From assembly GCA_050943935.1 (NCBI GenBank), contig JBMNQC010000017.1, positions 1 through 31,096 of the forward strand: 31,096 bases of DNA, given 5' to 3'. The notes below the pieces were generated by a model. That model did no database searches. It worked only from the letters and a program-made list of their open reading frames with translations, and had not been told where the DNA came from. Below, one piece after another: positions 29,909 to 31,096 of this stretch. Numbering within the stretch: position 1 is the stretch's first letter; the number at the start of each line of letters is the position of its first letter. The translations under genes were made by a program, and so were the position numbers. Source of the stretch: Heteroscillospira sp050943935. GTDB taxonomy: Bacteria > Bacillota > Clostridia > Oscillospirales > Oscillospiraceae.

Positions 29909-30502
29909 CTACTTCCCAGCTTTCCGTTTATTCCAGGAGCATTCTGCCGTCAAATCGTCCCGAATAAGCCGCAGCAATTCCATCTCGCTTCTGAATACAC
30001 AAACACCTTCCTTGCCAGCGCGGTTGATCACACCCTGCATACTGCTGTGCTGCCGAGCCAGGACTCGGATAAAATAGCTGGCTAATTTCCCTTCCTTTAC
30101 TCGAAGCGTATCTGGATTAAATGCCGGAGGCATCCGCTCTACTATACTGCTTGTCAGATAATCCGCAAATTGTTCATCACTCATAGATGTGTTCTTCATT
30201 GTCGGCTCTTTTTTGAATGTAGTTCTCAACCGGGTATCACGCTGGCACTCTCCCGCGCGATCCAAAATATCATCGATCCCAAGCAGCATCTGGTCGAGAC
30301 TTGAAAATTCCGTTTTGCTTTCAAAATAATAATTGTGAATACATCCTTGAGCCAAACCACATCCAAAGGCATCGACGCAGACCGTTATGGTATGGCTAAA
30401 TTCCGGGTGGATACTGCCTGTTCGTGGCAGATCGTCCTCAGCAAAATATTTATTTTGAAGGATCTTTCGCATATCAATTACTTTCTGATCCACGCGCCGC
30501 AC
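29909..30502 (-). CDS. Unrecognised element protein
   Basis: A 197-residue ORF from GTG 30502 (AAAGGA three bases upstream; an ATG at 30472 is an alternative start). The N-terminal part is Cys-containing (VCVDAFGCGLAQGCIHNYYF). The C-terminal part reads LASYFIRVLARQHSSMQGVI and VFRSEMELLRLIRDDL, a pattern I recall from small proteins of Clostridial conjugative elements, where an arginine/glutamine-containing strand is followed by FRSxxELLxLI. No catalytic motif is seen. It converges on the sigma-like gene and has no clear promoter. It is counted as part of the element on these grounds. Confidence 0.6.
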   Translation of the reverse strand: MRRVDQKVIDMRKILQNKYFAEDDLPRTGSIHPEFSHTITVCVDAFGCGLAQGCIHNYYFESKTEFSSLDQMLLGIDDILDRAGECQRDTRLRTTFKKEPTMKNTSMSDEQFADYLTSSIVERMPPAFNPDTLRVKEGKLASYFIRVLARQHSSMQGVINRAGKEGVCVFRSEMELLRLIRDDLTAECSWNKRKAGK

Positions 30503-30540
30503 ACATCCTTTCTGCCTGGCGATTTCTCTAATGACTGAGT

Positions 30541-30602
30541 TTCTTCTCCAAATTCTCCCTTTATTCGCAGAGAACTTGGAGAAGAAGGGGGCCGAAGCCC
30601 CC
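30541..30602 (-). terminator. Double hairpin after the SLH gene
   Basis: On the minus strand the first hairpin is a 6-bp GC stem with a TTCG loop (30587-30602). It is followed by a 17-bp stem with one mismatch (30570-30586 with 30541-30557). It lies just after the SLH stop at 30634. A typical T-run is lacking. Confidence 0.6.
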
Positions 30603-30633
30603 GTCTTCCATTGTTAATTAAGTTGTCCCCGCG

Positions 30634-31096
30634 TTACTTGACCAAGTAACGATACAGGAAGGTCACGATCTGGCTACGCAGGCAGGGATCATCGGGACTG
30701 AAGGTAGTTGCACTGGTACCAGCGGTAATACCCTCATCGGCTGCCCACAGCACTGCGTCGTGATAATACATATCAGCGGCGACGTCAGTGAAGGGGTTCA
30801 CAGCCTCAACGGCAGAAGACTCAGCCCAGCGCCACAGGAAAGTGACGTTCTGTGCGCGGGTCACGGTTGCGTTGGGGCTAAAGGTCGTGGCAGAGGTACC
30901 AGAAGTAATGCCGTTCTCGACTGCCCACAGCACTGCGTCATAGTAGTATGCATCAGAGGCTACATCGGTAAAGGGCATGTTGGTGCCTTCGGGATCAGGA
31001 GAACCAGCAGCACGCCACAGGAAGGTCACGGTCTGAGCGCGGGTGCAGGTCACAGCGGGACTGAAGGTAGTAGCGGAAGTACCGCCGGTGATACCA
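30634..31096 (-). CDS. SLH-repeat protein, C-terminal part (5' end outside window)
   Basis: The frame is open to the window edge at 31096, giving the last 153 residues with three SLH repeats. Each repeat has the family signature: FTDVASDAYYYDAVLWAVE, NGITSGTSATTFSPNATVTR, then AQNVTFLWRW, and again FTDVAADMYYHDAVLWA with GITAGTSATTFSPDD. The last repeat ends SQIVTFLYRYLVK before the TAA at 30634. SLH repeats bind the cell-wall polymer and anchor a larger surface protein. The repeat copies are similar but not identical in DNA. It may be host DNA to the right of the element. Confidence 0.9.
   Translation of the reverse strand, partial: GITGGTSATTFSPAVTCTRAQTVTFLWRAAGSPDPEGTNMPFTDVASDAYYYDAVLWAVENGITSGTSATTFSPNATVTRAQNVTFLWRWAESSAVEAVNPFTDVAADMYYHDAVLWAADEGITAGTSATTFSPDDPCLRSQIVTFLYRYLVK

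Larger units (their letters stand above)
22336..30540. mobile_element. Integrative mobilizable element (large serine recombinase, MOBP-type relaxase)
   Basis: A block of about 8 kb with base and codon use unlike its left neighbours. It holds a large serine recombinase at the left end, two small ORFs, relaxase, MobC, a RepA-like ATPase, a DUF6076 protein, a sigma-like protein and an unrecognised protein. No type IV secretion genes are present, so it would be mobilised by a helper. The left end lies between the flavodoxin stub (start 22335) and the recombinase stop (22363). The right end is not resolved: no att repeat was found and it could lie in 30503-30633 or beyond the window. The limits given are estimates. 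Confidence 0.65.

Noticed and set aside
22327..30331. GCTTTTCAAAACAATA at 22327 and the similar GCTTTCAAAATAATA near 30317 as possible att repeats
   Set aside because: The match is imperfect and the right copy lies inside a coding frame; chance similarity is likely.
30634..31096. Periodic repeats that might be read as a CRISPR array
   Set aside because: The periodicity is about 190-200 bases and is in frame, and it encodes SLH repeats. No short direct repeats with unique spacers occur in the window.

Overview
The window looks like the chromosome of an anaerobic, low-oxygen-niche Firmicute of the class Clostridia, most plausibly an uncultured Oscillospirales-type gut bacterium. The basis is a fairly high GC content, SLH-domain surface proteins, RNase J, a two-helix SecG, TelA/XpaC, a DUF3048 lipoprotein, strong AGGAGG-type ribosome binding sites and clean sigma-A promoters with 17-bp spacers. 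The taxonomic call is inference from gene content; there is no rRNA in the window.

Layout. (1) Positions 1-2790 hold a tandem array of secreted RCC1-like repeat proteins: one 5'-truncated copy and two complete ones, with near-identical junctions and a mosaic pattern of identity. (2) Positions 2837-3919 encode a secreted SLH protein on the minus strand, convergent on the array across a shared terminator. (3) Positions 4278-8637 form a five-gene plus-strand redox operon: a CooF-like four-cluster ferredoxin, a short CooS-like (CO dehydrogenase family) protein, a ferredoxin fused to an unknown domain, an unknown protein with conserved-looking Cys/His motifs, and an FAD/NAD(P) oxidoreductase. This is the most interesting system here. 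The CooS-like protein keeps the B-cluster cysteines but is about 220 residues shorter than true CooS and seems to lack usual C-cluster ligands. (4) Positions 8680-9375 encode a ComB-family protein on the minus strand. (5) Positions 9514-12809 form a minus-strand operon xpaC-telA-lemA-TPM. (6) Positions 13087-17465 encode rpe, recR, RNase J, an M19 dipeptidase and an ArsC/Spx-like protein. (7) Positions 17558-19616 hold a DUF3048 lipoprotein divergent from a DUF436 (YwlG-type) gene, with interlocked promoters, followed by secG. (8) Positions 19773-22335 (minus strand) hold a membrane GGDEF protein, a GNAT acetyltransferase and a 40-codon flavodoxin stub.

From about 22340 to roughly 30.5 kb lies an integrative mobilizable element. 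It contains a large serine recombinase at its left end, two small ORFs (one apparently starting at ATT or ATA), a MobA-type relaxase with a second ORF nested in another frame, MobC, a probable oriT, a RepA-like AAA ATPase, a DUF6076 protein, a sigma-70-like protein and an unrecognised protein. The element sits at the 5' end of the flavodoxin stub. The window ends inside another SLH-repeat gene, whose C-terminus lies on the minus strand at 30634-31096; this may be host DNA beyond the element.

How the parts fit. The redox operon probably moves electrons between a metal-cluster protein and NAD(P)H through ferredoxins. The xpaC-to-TPM operon looks like an envelope-stress or envelope-maintenance set. 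The mobile element has excision/integration and mobilization functions but no mating-pair apparatus in view, so it would need a helper element for transfer.
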